From Methanobacteriota archaeon (GTDB taxonomy: Archaea > Halobacteriota > Methanomicrobia > Methanomicrobiales > Methanomicrobiaceae), in the NCBI GenBank assembly GCA_016841485.1, contig JAENZA010000011.1, positions 1 through 35,312 of the forward strand: DNA of 35,312 nucleotides, written 5' to 3'. This document shows, in pieces, positions 8,104 to 16,767 of the stretch; position 1 is the first letter of the stretch; every line of letters starts with the position of its first letter. The notes under the pieces were generated by a model. That model did no database searches. It was not told where the DNA came from and worked only from the letters and a program-made list of their open reading frames with translations. The translations under genes and the position numbers were made by a program.

Positions 8104-8334
8104 ATGAAAGAAGTGAAATTGTCACGCAAAAACAGGATCCTCACCGGAGTCTGTGGAGGGATCGGTGAGGCCTATGACATCGACCCGAACCTTGTGCGTC
8201 TTGCATGGATTGCATTCACTGTCCTGACCTATGTGGTGCTCGGCGTTGCCCTCTATATCATCGCGACCGTCCTTCTCCCCGAACAGGACAAGGACGAGGA
8301 TGTCATCGAGGCAGAGTACCAGGTCAGGGAATAG
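8104..8334 (+). CDS. small PspC-domain membrane protein
   Basis: A 76-residue protein made almost entirely of a PspC domain. It opens with LSRKNRILTGVCGGIGEAY (residues 6-24), whose GVCGGIGEAY is the family signature, then DIDPNLVRLAW. One long hydrophobic helix follows (about 37-60, ending in ATVLLPEQ) and an acidic tail. In bacteria PspC senses membrane stress and works with PspA/PspB; in archaea its role is not established and no other psp gene is nearby. The frame is open from 7948, but the ATG at 8104 is chosen because the domain begins there and GGAG lies about 9 bases upstream. It is read away from the helicase and stops 50 bases before purB. Confidence 0.85.
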   Translation: MKEVKLSRKNRILTGVCGGIGEAYDIDPNLVRLAWIAFTVLTYVVLGVALYIIATVLLPEQDKDEDVIEAEYQVRE

Positions 8335-8350
8335 GCGCAGACGCCAAACC

Positions 8351-8380
8351 AATTTTACCTCCTCACCCCCAATACTGGGG
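8351..8380 (+). promoter_or_regulatory. purB promoter with a CCCCA/TGGGG dyad
   Basis: AATTTTACC (8351-8359) lies about 29 bases before the purB ATG, a plausible TATA for a leaderless transcript. Between it and the ATG, 8367-8380 reads CCCCA-ATAC-TGGGG, a perfect 5-base dyad ending 4 bases before the start codon. Its place between TATA and transcription start is where archaeal repressors bind; the role is inferred. Confidence 0.4.
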
Positions 8381-8384
8381 TACT

Positions 8385-9728
8385 ATGGCAATTCACCCCA
8401 TTGACTTCCGGTACGGGACGCCGGAGATGCGGGCTGTCTGGGACGAGGAGAACCGTTTCAGGTCCATTATCAGTGCAGAGGTCGCCCTCGCGGTCGCCGA
8501 AGCGAGGACCGGCATCATCCCTGAGGCAGACGCAGCAGCAATTGAAGCCCGGGCTCATGATGCCTCGCTTGAACGCTCCAAGGCAATCGAGGAGGAGATT
8601 AACCACGATATGATGGCAGTGGTCAGGGCAATGACCGAGGTCTGCGGATACGCGGGTCGCTGGGTCCACTACGGTGCAACGTCGAACGACATCCTCGATA
8701 CCGCAACGGGCCTCCAGCTCAAAGAGAGCCTGGCCATCCTTGAGACGAAGATAAAAATTCTCTTGGCCGTGCTCCTGGACCGCAGCATGGAGACGAAACT
8801 GGTAGTCTGCGCCGGCCGGACCCATGGCCAGATCGGTGTGCCGACGACCTATGGTCTCCGGTTTGCCATCTGGGCTTCCGAGGTCGCCCGTCACCTCGAG
8901 CGCCTGAGAGAGATGCGGCCCCGGGTTGCCGTCGGTCAGATGACCGGTGCGGTGGGGACGCAGGCCTCCCTCGGGGACAAGGGCGACCTGGTGATGGCAG
9001 AGATGATGAAGTACCTCGAGCTGACCCCCGTGGACGTCTCCAACCAGATCATCCAGCGTGACCGGTTTGCCGAGTATATCATGTTCCTCGCAAACCTTGC
9101 AACCACGCTCGATAAGATCGGCGTGGAGATCCGTATGATGCAGCGCTCGGAGATCGGTGAACTGGAAGAGGCGTTCGGCTCAAAACAGGTGGGATCCTCG
9201 ACGATGCCCCACAAGAGAAACCCCATCAAATCCGAACAGGTCTGTGGCCTTGCCCGTATTGTCCGGGCGATGGTCGAACCGGCACTCCAGAACAACACCC
9301 TCTGGGACGAGCGGGACCTGACCAACTCCTCATGCGAACGGGTGACCTTCCCCGAGTCGTCCATCCTCTGCGACCATATCCTCACCGTGATGACGAAGGT
9401 ACTGACGGGACTTAATATCCGCGAGGAGAATATCCGCAGAAACCTGGGGCTCCTCCACGGGGTCAATATGGCAGAGTCGGTCATGATCGAACTTACCCGG
9501 CGCGGCATGGACCGCCAGGACGCCCACGAACGGGTCCGGGTCGCCTCCATGATCGCCCTCGAAGAGAACCGTCCCGTAGCAGAAGTCTTTGCCGGTGACG
9601 GTGCAGTGGCCGCCCTTCTCACCACCGGCGAGATCACCGCCCTTCTCAACCCGGACAACTATATCGGGACCGCCGTCGTGCAGGTCGAACGGCTAAACGC
9701 AAAACTTCGTCCCCTCACCGCAGAATAA
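8385..9728 (+). CDS. purB: adenylosuccinate lyase
   Basis: Catalyses two fumarate-releasing steps of purine synthesis: SAICAR to AICAR, and adenylosuccinate to AMP. The 447 residues show the fumarase/aspartase superfamily pattern. HYGATSNDI (near 95-103) is followed by AGRTHGQIGVPTT with the general-acid His region, and by the signature GSSTMPHKRNPIKSE with its flexible catalytic Ser loop. The frame is open to 8205 through the pspC gene, but homologues start at MAIHPIDFRYGTPEM, and a TATA-like box sits about 29 bases before this ATG. No ribosome binding site is present, so a leaderless mRNA is likely. A hairpin plus T6 closes the gene. The identification is firm. Confidence 0.96.
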   Translation: MAIHPIDFRYGTPEMRAVWDEENRFRSIISAEVALAVAEARTGIIPEADAAAIEARAHDASLERSKAIEEEINHDMMAVVRAMTEVCGYAGRWVHYGATSNDILDTATGLQLKESLAILETKIKILLAVLLDRSMETKLVVCAGRTHGQIGVPTTYGLRFAIWASEVARHLERLREMRPRVAVGQMTGAVGTQASLGDKGDLVMAEMMKYLELTPVDVSNQIIQRDRFAEYIMFLANLATTLDKIGVEIRMMQRSEIGELEEAFGSKQVGSSTMPHKRNPIKSEQVCGLARIVRAMVEPALQNNTLWDERDLTNSSCERVTFPESSILCDHILTVMTKVLTGLNIREENIRRNLGLLHGVNMAESVMIELTRRGMDRQDAHERVRVASMIALEENRPVAEVFAGDGAVAALLTTGEITALLNPDNYIGTAVVQVERLNAKLRPLTAE

Positions 9729-9737
9729 ACCCCGGAT

Positions 9738-9769
9738 GGGAAATTCCTCCAGATTCCCCAACCTTTTTT
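9738..9769 (+). terminator. hairpin plus T6 after purB
   Basis: GGGAA (9738-9742) pairs with TTCCC (9754-9758) around an 11-base loop. Five bases later comes T6 (9764-9769), starting 36 bases past the purB stop. It resembles an intrinsic terminator and separates purB from the downstream block. Confidence 0.55.
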
Positions 9770-9921
9770 CCCGCACGTTCATCACGGAACCGGAAGATTT
9801 TATCGCATATGCGCAGGGTGTCATGGCCAGGTACCAACACTTGAGGTGATGCGGAACAGATGACAGGGACAAATGGTATGCTCCACACTCTTTTTCTGTA
9901 TCCGGCGGCAACCTATGTGGG

Positions 9922-9937
9922 ACAGGGATATCCCTGT
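9922..9937. promoter_or_regulatory. 16-bp perfect palindrome before the asparagine synthase-like gene
   Basis: ACAGGGATATCCCTGT is a perfect palindrome ending 18 bases before the ATG at 9956. It is where a repressor would cover the initiation region of a leaderless or short-leader transcript. The rest of the spacer 9770-9921 holds a TATA-like GATTTTATCG (9796-9805), a T5 stretch near 9891 and no convincing gene or tRNA. Function as an operator is inferred. Confidence 0.4.
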
Positions 9938-9955
9938 ACGGATTTCTGAATACCC

Positions 9956-10951
9956 ATGAAAGATGACATCTCTCTCACCGGCTGGATTGAACGTGACGGC
10001 AGAGTCATGACGACCGCCGATATTGCGGACGCTCTTAGCGAAGGGTATGCATGGCTCAAAGCATGCGGGGGAGAGTTCTCCCTTGCATGGGACGGGGGCT
10101 GTGCCCGTGACTGCCTGGGCATCATCCAGGGGCAGTGCGGACCGGGTGAGATCGTCGTTGACGGAGTGGCCATCGGGAGGGTCTCGCCGGAACCTCCGGC
10201 ACTGCCCCTTGCAGATGCCATCGAAACGGCAGTTCTCCTGCGAAACAGCGAAGGGGTGGTTGCCTTCTCCGGCGGTGTGGACTCGGCGCTTATCGCAGCC
10301 ATTGCGGACCTGCCCTGCGTCACGGTCGGTATCGAAGGGTCGCACGACCTCCGCCATGCCGCACGGGTGGCAGCGGAGGTTGGCCTCGACCATACCAGTG
10401 TAATCATACAGCCGGAAGAGGTGGAAACTGCCCTGAAAGCCGTCACGCAGGTCATACCGAGAATGTCACCCGTCGATGTGTCTATCGCCTCGACCCTGTA
10501 CTTCGTGGCACGCTGGGCAGGAGAACACGGCCACCGCCGCATCCTCGCCGGGCAGGGTGCTGATGAACTCTTCGGCGGATACGCACGCTACCTCGAGACT
10601 AATGATATGGAGGGGCTCTTCAGGAAGGACTTCGAAGGCCTGCGCATCCAGGGCACACGGGACCAGGCGGTTGCCGGTCTCTTCGGGTGCGCCATCTCCT
10701 GCCCCTACCTTGATTGCCGGGTTGTGCGCGCCGCAGAGGGCATCCCAGCCGCCGAACGGGTCTTCGGCGGGGTGAGAAAACGGCCGCTGCGTCTGGTTGC
10801 ACGCCAATACCTGCCCGCAGAGATTGCCTGTTATGAAAAGAAGGCAATGCAGTATGGCAGTGGCATCTGGAAGGTCATCCGTCGGGGTGCACGTAACAAT
10901 GGTTATAAAAATTCCGTGCAAGGGTACATAAACCAATTAACCAGGGCCTGA
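9956..10951 (+). CDS. asparagine synthase-like protein with degraded glutaminase domain
   Basis: A 331-residue relative of AsnB, about 60% of the usual length. The C-terminal ATP-pyrophosphatase half is intact: PP-loop SGGVDS (105-110) and the aspartate-activating GQGADELFGGYARY (199-212). The N-terminal 85 residues look like the tail of a class II glutaminase domain (GGEFSLAW, then ARDCLGI). The start of that domain and its catalytic N-terminal Cys are missing, because the protein begins MKDDISL. It may therefore use free ammonia, borrow ammonia from a partner, or amidate or adenylate something else. The stop is 4 bases before gatC, so it is probably co-transcribed with the tRNA amidotransferase. 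No ribosome binding site is seen; a palindrome precedes the gene. Superfamily certain, substrate unknown. Confidence 0.8.
   Translation: MKDDISLTGWIERDGRVMTTADIADALSEGYAWLKACGGEFSLAWDGGCARDCLGIIQGQCGPGEIVVDGVAIGRVSPEPPALPLADAIETAVLLRNSEGVVAFSGGVDSALIAAIADLPCVTVGIEGSHDLRHAARVAAEVGLDHTSVIIQPEEVETALKAVTQVIPRMSPVDVSIASTLYFVARWAGEHGHRRILAGQGADELFGGYARYLETNDMEGLFRKDFEGLRIQGTRDQAVAGLFGCAISCPYLDCRVVRAAEGIPAAERVFGGVRKRPLRLVARQYLPAEIACYEKKAMQYGSGIWKVIRRGARNNGYKNSVQGYINQLTRA
10903..10910 (+). promoter_or_regulatory. internal TATA-like box before gatC
   Basis: TTATAAAA lies in the last codons of the asparagine synthase-like gene, about 49 bases before the gatC ATG. It would give gatCAB an extra start with a leader of about 24 bases. 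It may equally be coding sequence rich in Lys/Tyr/Asn codons. Confidence 0.4.
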
Positions 10952-10955
10952 GAAC

Positions 10956-11225
10956 ATGGTAAACGAGAGCGACGTTGAAATAATTGCAAAACTTGCAGAT
11001 ATATCCATATCGAAAGACGAACTGGGGGCATTTACCTCCCAGTTCAATGAAATTCTAGAATATTTTGACATCCTTGACCAGGTACCCCCTGGTGAGGAGG
11101 GGATGCCGGACCTCGAGAATGTGCTCCGCGAGGATGTCGTTACGCCCTCGCTCTCACAGGAAGAGGCAACGGCAAACGCCGGGGAAACCGAGGACGGATT
11201 TATCCGGGCTCCAAAGGTGATGTGA
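10956..11225 (+). CDS. gatC: aspartyl/glutamyl-tRNA amidotransferase subunit C
   Basis: Small subunit (89 residues) that wraps around GatA and GatB and stabilises the amidotransferase complex; it has no catalytic residues. Features seen are the N-terminal DVEIIAKLADISISKDEL and FNEILEYFDILDQV helices typical of GatC, then LRED and the C-terminal GFIRAPKVM, close to the family's usual F-x-VP-x-V/I ending. The stop abuts the GTG start of gatA with no spacer, and the asparagine synthase-like gene ends 4 bases upstream. In archaea GatCAB forms Asn-tRNA(Asn) from Asp-tRNA(Asn), while Gln-tRNA is made by GatDE. The identification is firm. Confidence 0.95.
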   Translation: MVNESDVEIIAKLADISISKDELGAFTSQFNEILEYFDILDQVPPGEEGMPDLENVLREDVVTPSLSQEEATANAGETEDGFIRAPKVM

Positions 11226-12530
11226 GTGGAAGGCGGATATATTTTTGATGAAAAAGACAGGCACAACGCCTTCATCTCGACCCTTGATCTGGCCCTCTTC
11301 GAGACGAATGGCGGACCACTGGAAGGAATTGCGGTAGCCGTTAAGGACAATATCTCCACCGCCGGCATGCCCACGACGTGTGCATCACGGATCCTCGAAG
11401 GGTATGTGCCTCCCTATGACGCCCATGTGGTGACGCTGCTCAGACAGGCCGGTGCGGCAATCGTCGGGAAGACCAATATGGACGAGTTCGGGATGGGGAC
11501 TACGACAGAGAACAGTGCATTCGGTCCGACCACCAACCCCGTGGACCCCGGACGTGTACCCGGCGGGTCGTCCGGCGGAAGTGCGGCAGCCGTCGCATCC
11601 GGCATGGTCGACATGGCGCTCGGCAGCGATACCGGCGGCTCCATCCGCTGTCCGGCAGCATTCTGCGGCGTCGTGGGACTCAAACCGACCTTCGGCAGGG
11701 TCTCCCGATACGGCCTGATTGCCTACTCCAACTCGCTCGAACAGATAGGCCCCCTGGGAAAGACGGTCACGGATGTAAACACGCTCATGTCGGTGATCGC
11801 AGGGCCCGATGCCCGCGACTCGACCACCTATGATCGCCCCTATGACCATACCCCCGACCCCGACGTGAAGGGACTGCGCATCGCGGTGCCGGAAGAGTTC
11901 TTCGGCGAGGGGGTCGACCCCGCCGTTTCCGCAAAGGTCCAAAACGCAATCGCCACTCTCGAGGGACTGGGGGCAGAGACCATCGAATGCTCTATCCCTT
12001 CGATGACCTATGCCCTTGCCGCATACTATGTCACCTGCACCAGCGAGGCCTCCTCAAACCTTGCCCGATTCGACGGGGTCCGGTACGGCCCGGAGGTTCC
12101 CGCCGTCAGGTCGTGGCATGACGAATTCAAGACATATCGCGGTGAACGGTTCGGAAAAGAGGTCCAGCGCCGCATTCTTCTGGGCACCTTCGCCCTCTCT
12201 GCCGGGTATTACGGCAAATACTATGCCAAGGCACAGGTAGCACGTGAAAACGTCCGCAGGGACTTTATCCGGGTGCTGAAGGACACCGACGTCATCGCAG
12301 GCCCGACCATGCCTTCAATAGCGTTTCATCTCGGGGAAAAATCAGATCCTCTCTCGATGTACCTGGCGGACATCCTGACGGTGCCGGCAAACCTCGCAGG
12401 CGTGCCTGCGATATCCGTTCCCTGTGGGACGGTGGACAGAATGCCGGTCGGCCTCCAGATCATCGGCCCGCACTTTGCGGACGAAAAGGTCATGGATGTT
12501 GCCTATGCCTTTGAACAGGAGGTGGCCTGA
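11226..12530 (+). CDS. gatA: aspartyl/glutamyl-tRNA amidotransferase subunit A
   Basis: Amidase subunit that releases ammonia from glutamine or asparagine and channels it to GatB. The 434 residues carry the amidase-signature triad: Lys40 in AVKDN, the cis-Ser115 in PGGSSGGSAA, and nucleophile Ser139 in GSDTGGSIRCPAA. It is somewhat shorter than bacterial GatA (about 480). The start is a GTG at 11226, directly after the gatC stop; no other start fits the conserved N-terminus. It is followed by gatB after a single base, with a strong ribosome binding site for gatB inside the gatA end. Near-complete motif agreement makes the call firm. Confidence 0.96.
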   Translation: MEGGYIFDEKDRHNAFISTLDLALFETNGGPLEGIAVAVKDNISTAGMPTTCASRILEGYVPPYDAHVVTLLRQAGAAIVGKTNMDEFGMGTTTENSAFGPTTNPVDPGRVPGGSSGGSAAAVASGMVDMALGSDTGGSIRCPAAFCGVVGLKPTFGRVSRYGLIAYSNSLEQIGPLGKTVTDVNTLMSVIAGPDARDSTTYDRPYDHTPDPDVKGLRIAVPEEFFGEGVDPAVSAKVQNAIATLEGLGAETIECSIPSMTYALAAYYVTCTSEASSNLARFDGVRYGPEVPAVRSWHDEFKTYRGERFGKEVQRRILLGTFALSAGYYGKYYAKAQVARENVRRDFIRVLKDTDVIAGPTMPSIAFHLGEKSDPLSMYLADILTVPANLAGVPAISVPCGTVDRMPVGLQIIGPHFADEKVMDVAYAFEQEVA

Positions 12531-12531
12531 T

Positions 12532-13965
12532 ATGGATCACGACCAGCAGGTCATCATCGGCCTTGAGATTCACTGCCAGCTCAAGACGAAGACCAAACTC
12601 TTCTGCGGCTGTTCGGCAGACTTCCAGGGGGCTCCCCCCAATACTCACTGCTGCCCCATCTGTCTCGGGCTTCCGGGGGCCATGCCGCGGCTGAACAAAC
12701 AGGCAGTCATCTACGCCCTGAAGGTGGCAAAGGCACTCAACCTTGAGGTGCCCGAGTATTCCGAATTCTCACGGAAGAACTACTTCTACCCCGACCTTCC
12801 CAAGGCATACCAGATCTCCCAGTATGACAAGCCCATTGCAGAGAAAGGCTATCTGGAGATCGAGGATGACGAAGGCCATACCAAGATCGTCAGGATCACC
12901 CGCATTCACCTCGAAGAGGATCCCGGACGGCTAGTGCACAAGACCGGACGGGACCGGGCGGGGTATTCCCTTGTGGACTACAACCGGAGTTCCATCCCGC
13001 TCATCGAGATCGTCACCGAACCGGATCTGCGTTCCCCGAAAGAGGCCCGCAGGTTCCTGAACAAACTCAGGTCCACGCTCGAGTACCTTGAAGTCTTTGA
13101 CGGAGAACGCGAGGGGTCCATCCGTGTGGATGCCAACATCTCCATCAAGGGGCACAACCGTGTGGAGTGCAAGAACATCTCTTCCTACAAGGGTGTGGAA
13201 AAAGCACTCAATTTCGAGATCACACGACAGAGAAACCTCATTCGCCGCGGGCAGTACATCACTAGGGAAACACGCCATTTCATGGAAGGCCGGGGTATTA
13301 CCACATCCTCGCGGAGCAAGGAGGAGGAGAACGACTACCGCTACTTCCCGGAACCTGACCTTCGGCCCCTCCGGGTGAGGAGCTGGCTTGACGATGTCGA
13401 GCTTCCCGAACTTCCGGACGCCCGCCGTGACCGGTTTATGCGGGACTATGGCATCTCGGTCAACCATGCCCGTACCCTGACCGGTGACCTGAAGGTTGCA
13501 AACTTCTACGAACAGATAGCAGGGGTCGACCCGAAACTTGCCGCGACATGGGTCGCCGACATTCTCCTCGGTGAACTCAACTACCGCTCCATGAAAATTG
13601 ACCAGGTCCCGCCGATCAATATCGGCGATCTCATCGCCCTCATCCGTGATGATGCCATCACCGACAAGTCAGGTGTTGAAGTCATGCGAACGATGCTCGA
13701 TCATTGCCTCAATGATGAGGACTGTCCAATGCCCGCCGACATCGTCGAGGAGACGGGACTTGCCAAGGTCAAAGGCGGCGAGTTTGACGCGATCATCGCA
13801 TCGGTGGTAGAAGCAAACCCCCAGGCAGTCAGCGATTACCTTGCCGGGAAGAAGGGGGCACTCAACTTCCTGGTAGGACAGGTAATGAAAGAGACCCGTG
13901 GCCGCGCCGACCCGAAGGTTCTCAATGCCCAGATGAGCACGTACCTCGACACCCTGGAGGTATAA
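12532..13965 (+). CDS. gatB: aspartyl/glutamyl-tRNA amidotransferase subunit B
   Basis: tRNA-binding kinase/amidase subunit that phosphorylates the side chain of mischarged Asp-tRNA(Asn) and amidates it with ammonia from GatA. The 477 residues begin VIIGLEIHCQLKTKTKLFCG, followed by the zinc-site cysteines around THCCPICLGLPGAMP. The cradle domain includes RITRIHLEEDPGRL and VDYNRSSIPLIEIVTEPD. The C-terminal YqeY-like tRNA-binding tail starts near residue 330. AGGAGGTG at 12517-12524, 7 bases before the ATG at 12532, decides the start, although the frame is open further upstream within gatA. topA follows 6 bases after the stop. The identification is firm. Confidence 0.97.
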   Translation: MDHDQQVIIGLEIHCQLKTKTKLFCGCSADFQGAPPNTHCCPICLGLPGAMPRLNKQAVIYALKVAKALNLEVPEYSEFSRKNYFYPDLPKAYQISQYDKPIAEKGYLEIEDDEGHTKIVRITRIHLEEDPGRLVHKTGRDRAGYSLVDYNRSSIPLIEIVTEPDLRSPKEARRFLNKLRSTLEYLEVFDGEREGSIRVDANISIKGHNRVECKNISSYKGVEKALNFEITRQRNLIRRGQYITRETRHFMEGRGITTSSRSKEEENDYRYFPEPDLRPLRVRSWLDDVELPELPDARRDRFMRDYGISVNHARTLTGDLKVANFYEQIAGVDPKLAATWVADILLGELNYRSMKIDQVPPINIGDLIALIRDDAITDKSGVEVMRTMLDHCLNDEDCPMPADIVEETGLAKVKGGEFDAIIASVVEANPQAVSDYLAGKKGALNFLVGQVMKETRGRADPKVLNAQMSTYLDTLEV

Positions 13966-13971
13966 GCGCGC

Positions 13972-16767
13972 ATGCATCTGATCATCGCAGAGAAGAATAT
14001 TGCAGCACAGAGAATAGCATCCATTCTTGCTGGAGCGGGAAAAGTAAAAACCGGAAAAGAAAACGGCGTCAATACCTACCGCTTCGGCGATACGGTTGCC
14101 CTGGGGCTCAGGGGTCATGTTGTGGAAATTGACTTCGAACCCGGGTACAGCAACTGGCGAAGTGAAGTCAACACCCCCCGCACCCTCATCGATGCGGGAA
14201 CCGTGAAAAAACCGACCGAGAAGAAGATCGTCACCCTCATCAAAAAACTCGCCCGGCATGCAGACAATGTGACGATTGCCACTGATTTTGACCGTGAGGG
14301 AGAACTCATTGGAAAAGAGGCCTATGAACTGGTCTACGGGGCAAATAAGAAGGTCCCGGTCCAGCGTGCCCGTTTTTCCGCAATTACTCCGCAGGAGATC
14401 AACCAGGCATTCGAGAGCCCCGCTGAGATCGATTTCGATCTTGCGGCGGCGGGTGAGACCCGCCAGCTGATTGACCTGATCTGGGGGGCATCACTGACCC
14501 GGTTCATCTCGATAGCCGCCAGACGCGGCGGTGCGAACATCCTCTCGGTGGGCCGCGTGCAGAGTCCGGTTCTTGCCATGATCGTGGACAGGGAGAGAGA
14601 GATCGAGGCCTTTGTCCCCGAACCTTACTGGGTGTTATCCCTTGAAACCGAGAAGGCAACCTATGCCTTCGAGGCCCGGCACACCCATGACAAGTTCTGG
14701 AGCTCTGAGGAGGCAGAAGCAGCAGAGAAGGGAACAAAGGAGCCCCTGACAGTCACGAGCGTAAAGGAGGGGACACGGGCGGACCATGCCCCCGCACCAT
14801 TTGATACAACATCGTTCATCGTCGCGGCCTCACGGATGAGAATATCCGCGGCAAATGCAATGCGTATCGCCGAGGACCTCTATATGAACGGGTACATCTC
14901 GTACCCGAGGACAGACAATACGGTCTATCCCGCATCCCTCGACCTTGACGGTGTTTTAAAAGAGCTGAAGAAGACGTCATTTTCCCGCGATGTCGAATGG
15001 ACCATGGCACACCGGCGGCCGCAGCCGACCAGAGGGAAAAAGTCCTCCACCGACCACCCGCCGATTCACCCGACGGGTGCGGCGAAAGAGAGTGCGCTCT
15101 CCGCTGACCAGTGGAAGGTCTATGAGCTGATCGTCCGCCGGTTCCTGGGGACGCTCTCGCCGGACGCACGGTGGACGACGCTGAAATATCTCTTCGATGC
15201 AGGCGGGGAGAAGTACACGGCCACCGGCTCCAGACTCGCAGAGGAAGGCTACCGGCATGTCTACCACTACAGCGAAGCAAAGGAGACGATCCTTCCCACC
15301 CTGAAAGAGGGAGAACAGCTCCCTATCCTTGGGGTACTAAACGAGCAGAAGGAGACCACGCCACCGCCCCGGTATTCCCAGGCAAAACTCATCCAGACGA
15401 TGGAAGAGCTGGGGCTCGGGACAAAATCGACCCGTCACGAAGTGATCGGAAAGCTCATCGGCCGCCGGTATGTCGAAGGTGCCCCACTCCGGCCCACCCT
15501 CGTCGGCCGCGGGGTCACCGATGCGCTCGAACACTATGCCTCCATGATCACCAAACCGGAGATGACGAGCACCCTGGAAAACCACATGGAGGATATCAAG
15601 GGGGCAAAACGTGCATCAGGCGACGTCATCGCCGAATCCAAGGGGATGCTCCACACGGTCTTTGACCGCCTCGAGGCCCATGAGGAGGACATTGGCAGTG
15701 AAATTATGGAACGGACCGATGAGGAGAAGATCATCGGACCCTGTCCGGTCTGTGGCAAGGGCCTCATGATCCGGCAGACAAAGGGGATGTCCCAGTTCAT
15801 CGGGTGCACCGGCTATCCTGACTGCACCTTTAATATCGGCCTCCCCTCGGCAAACTGGGGCACCGCTATCCGGGAGAACGACATATGCCCGGTCCACGGC
15901 CTTCACCAGATCCGGCTTATCCGGAAGGGGGCACGGCCGTGGGAGATCGGGTGTCCGCTCTGCAACCATATCAAGTCGAACAGGGAGGCGCTCGCCATGA
16001 TGCCCTCCATGGACACGACGATGATTGAGAAGCTGCATGCAGCACATCTCTACAGCGTGTACGATGTGGCAACCACCCCGGCCGGAGAGGTCGCCGGCGC
16101 CCTCGGGACAGATCCCGGTACAACGGCAAAACTCCAGGCAGAGGCCGAAGATGTCCTCGAGGTATTGCGGCGCCGGACCGCGATGAAAAAGTTCGTCCGC
16201 AAGCACGTGGTTCCGAGACGCGGCAGAAGCCCCGCAAAGGTATCATCTGCCCTCGTTGCGGCGGGAATCAATGACATCGGCTCCCTTGCGGAGATGGATA
16301 CGGCCTCTCTTGCAAAGATGCACCTGTCCGAGGCTGAAGCGGAGGGCCTCCTCTCAGAGGTCAGGATGGAACACAATACGAAACTCCTGCGTGAATATGG
16401 TGTTCCCGCAGTCAGCCTGAAGAAATACATGGCGGCAGGGATCACCTCACCAGCTGATTTCTGCGCCCTGCATCCCGCCTATCTCGCCGCAGCCTCCGGC
16501 ATCAAGGTGGAGACGGCTCGAAAGCACGCCGCAGCCGTCTGCAGCGCAAAGAACCTTCCCGAACCGGAGAAAGTGACACAGAAGATGGTCGATGCAGGAA
16601 AGAAAGAACTCCTCGCAATCCCCGGCCTTGGAGAATCGGCGCTCCTGCACCTGTATATGGCGGGCATATATGATGCGGCCGGCCTTGCGGCGGCAGACCC
16701 GGAGAAGACCGAACGGATGACCGGCATCCCGGCGGAGAAGATACGTGCATTCCAGGAGGCCCTCTGA
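13972..16767 (+). CDS. topA: DNA topoisomerase I (type IA) with zinc modules and long HhH tail
   Basis: Type IA topoisomerase that relaxes negatively supercoiled DNA through a 5'-phosphotyrosine. The 931 residues run in order. The Toprim domain has Glu8 of IAEKN and the metal site ATDFDREGE with Asp105 and Asp107. The core follows, with catalytic Tyr311 in [11 protein letters not shown] four-cysteine zinc module (C591, C594, then CTGYPDC) comes next, then a second Cys/His module (CPVHG to CPLCNH, about 639-663). About 260 C-terminal residues (roughly 676-931) hold repeated helix-hairpin-helix units such as [19 protein letters not shown] and [17 protein letters not shown]. This tail is long for an archaeal TopA and should strengthen DNA binding. 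The gene lies 6 bases after gatB and its stop overlaps the next start. Confidence 0.95.
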   Translation: MHLIIAEKNIAAQRIASILAGAGKVKTGKENGVNTYRFGDTVALGLRGHVVEIDFEPGYSNWRSEVNTPRTLIDAGTVKKPTEKKIVTLIKKLARHADNVTIATDFDREGELIGKEAYELVYGANKKVPVQRARFSAITPQEINQAFESPAEIDFDLAAAGETRQLIDLIWGASLTRFISIAARRGGANILSVGRVQSPVLAMIVDREREIEAFVPEPYWVLSLETEKATYAFEARHTHDKFWSSEEAEAAEKGTKEPLTVTSVKEGTRADHAPAPFDTTSFIVAASRMRISAANAMRIAEDLYMNGYISYPRTDNTVYPASLDLDGVLKELKKTSFSRDVEWTMAHRRPQPTRGKKSSTDHPPIHPTGAAKESALSADQWKVYELIVRRFLGTLSPDARWTTLKYLFDAGGEKYTATGSRLAEEGYRHVYHYSEAKETILPTLKEGEQLPILGVLNEQKETTPPPRYSQAKLIQTMEELGLGTKSTRHEVIGKLIGRRYVEGAPLRPTLVGRGVTDALEHYASMITKPEMTSTLENHMEDIKGAKRASGDVIAESKGMLHTVFDRLEAHEEDIGSEIMERTDEEKIIGPCPVCGKGLMIRQTKGMSQFIGCTGYPDCTFNIGLPSANWGTAIRENDICPVHGLHQIRLIRKGARPWEIGCPLCNHIKSNREALAMMPSMDTTMIEKLHAAHLYSVYDVATTPAGEVAGALGTDPGTTAKLQAEAEDVLEVLRRRTAMKKFVRKHVVPRRGRSPAKVSSALVAAGINDIGSLAEMDTASLAKMHLSEAEAEGLLSEVRMEHNTKLLREYGVPAVSLKKYMAAGITSPADFCALHPAYLAAASGIKVETARKHAAAVCSAKNLPEPEKVTQKMVDAGKKELLAIPGLGESALLHLYMAGIYDAAGLAAADPEKTERMTGIPAEKIRAFQEAL

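Noticed and set aside
9770-9921. Possible small RNA (TATA-like box near 9800, GTGATG word near 9846, T5 near 9891)
   Set aside because: No properly spaced C/D or C'/D' boxes and no stable long stem could be found by eye.
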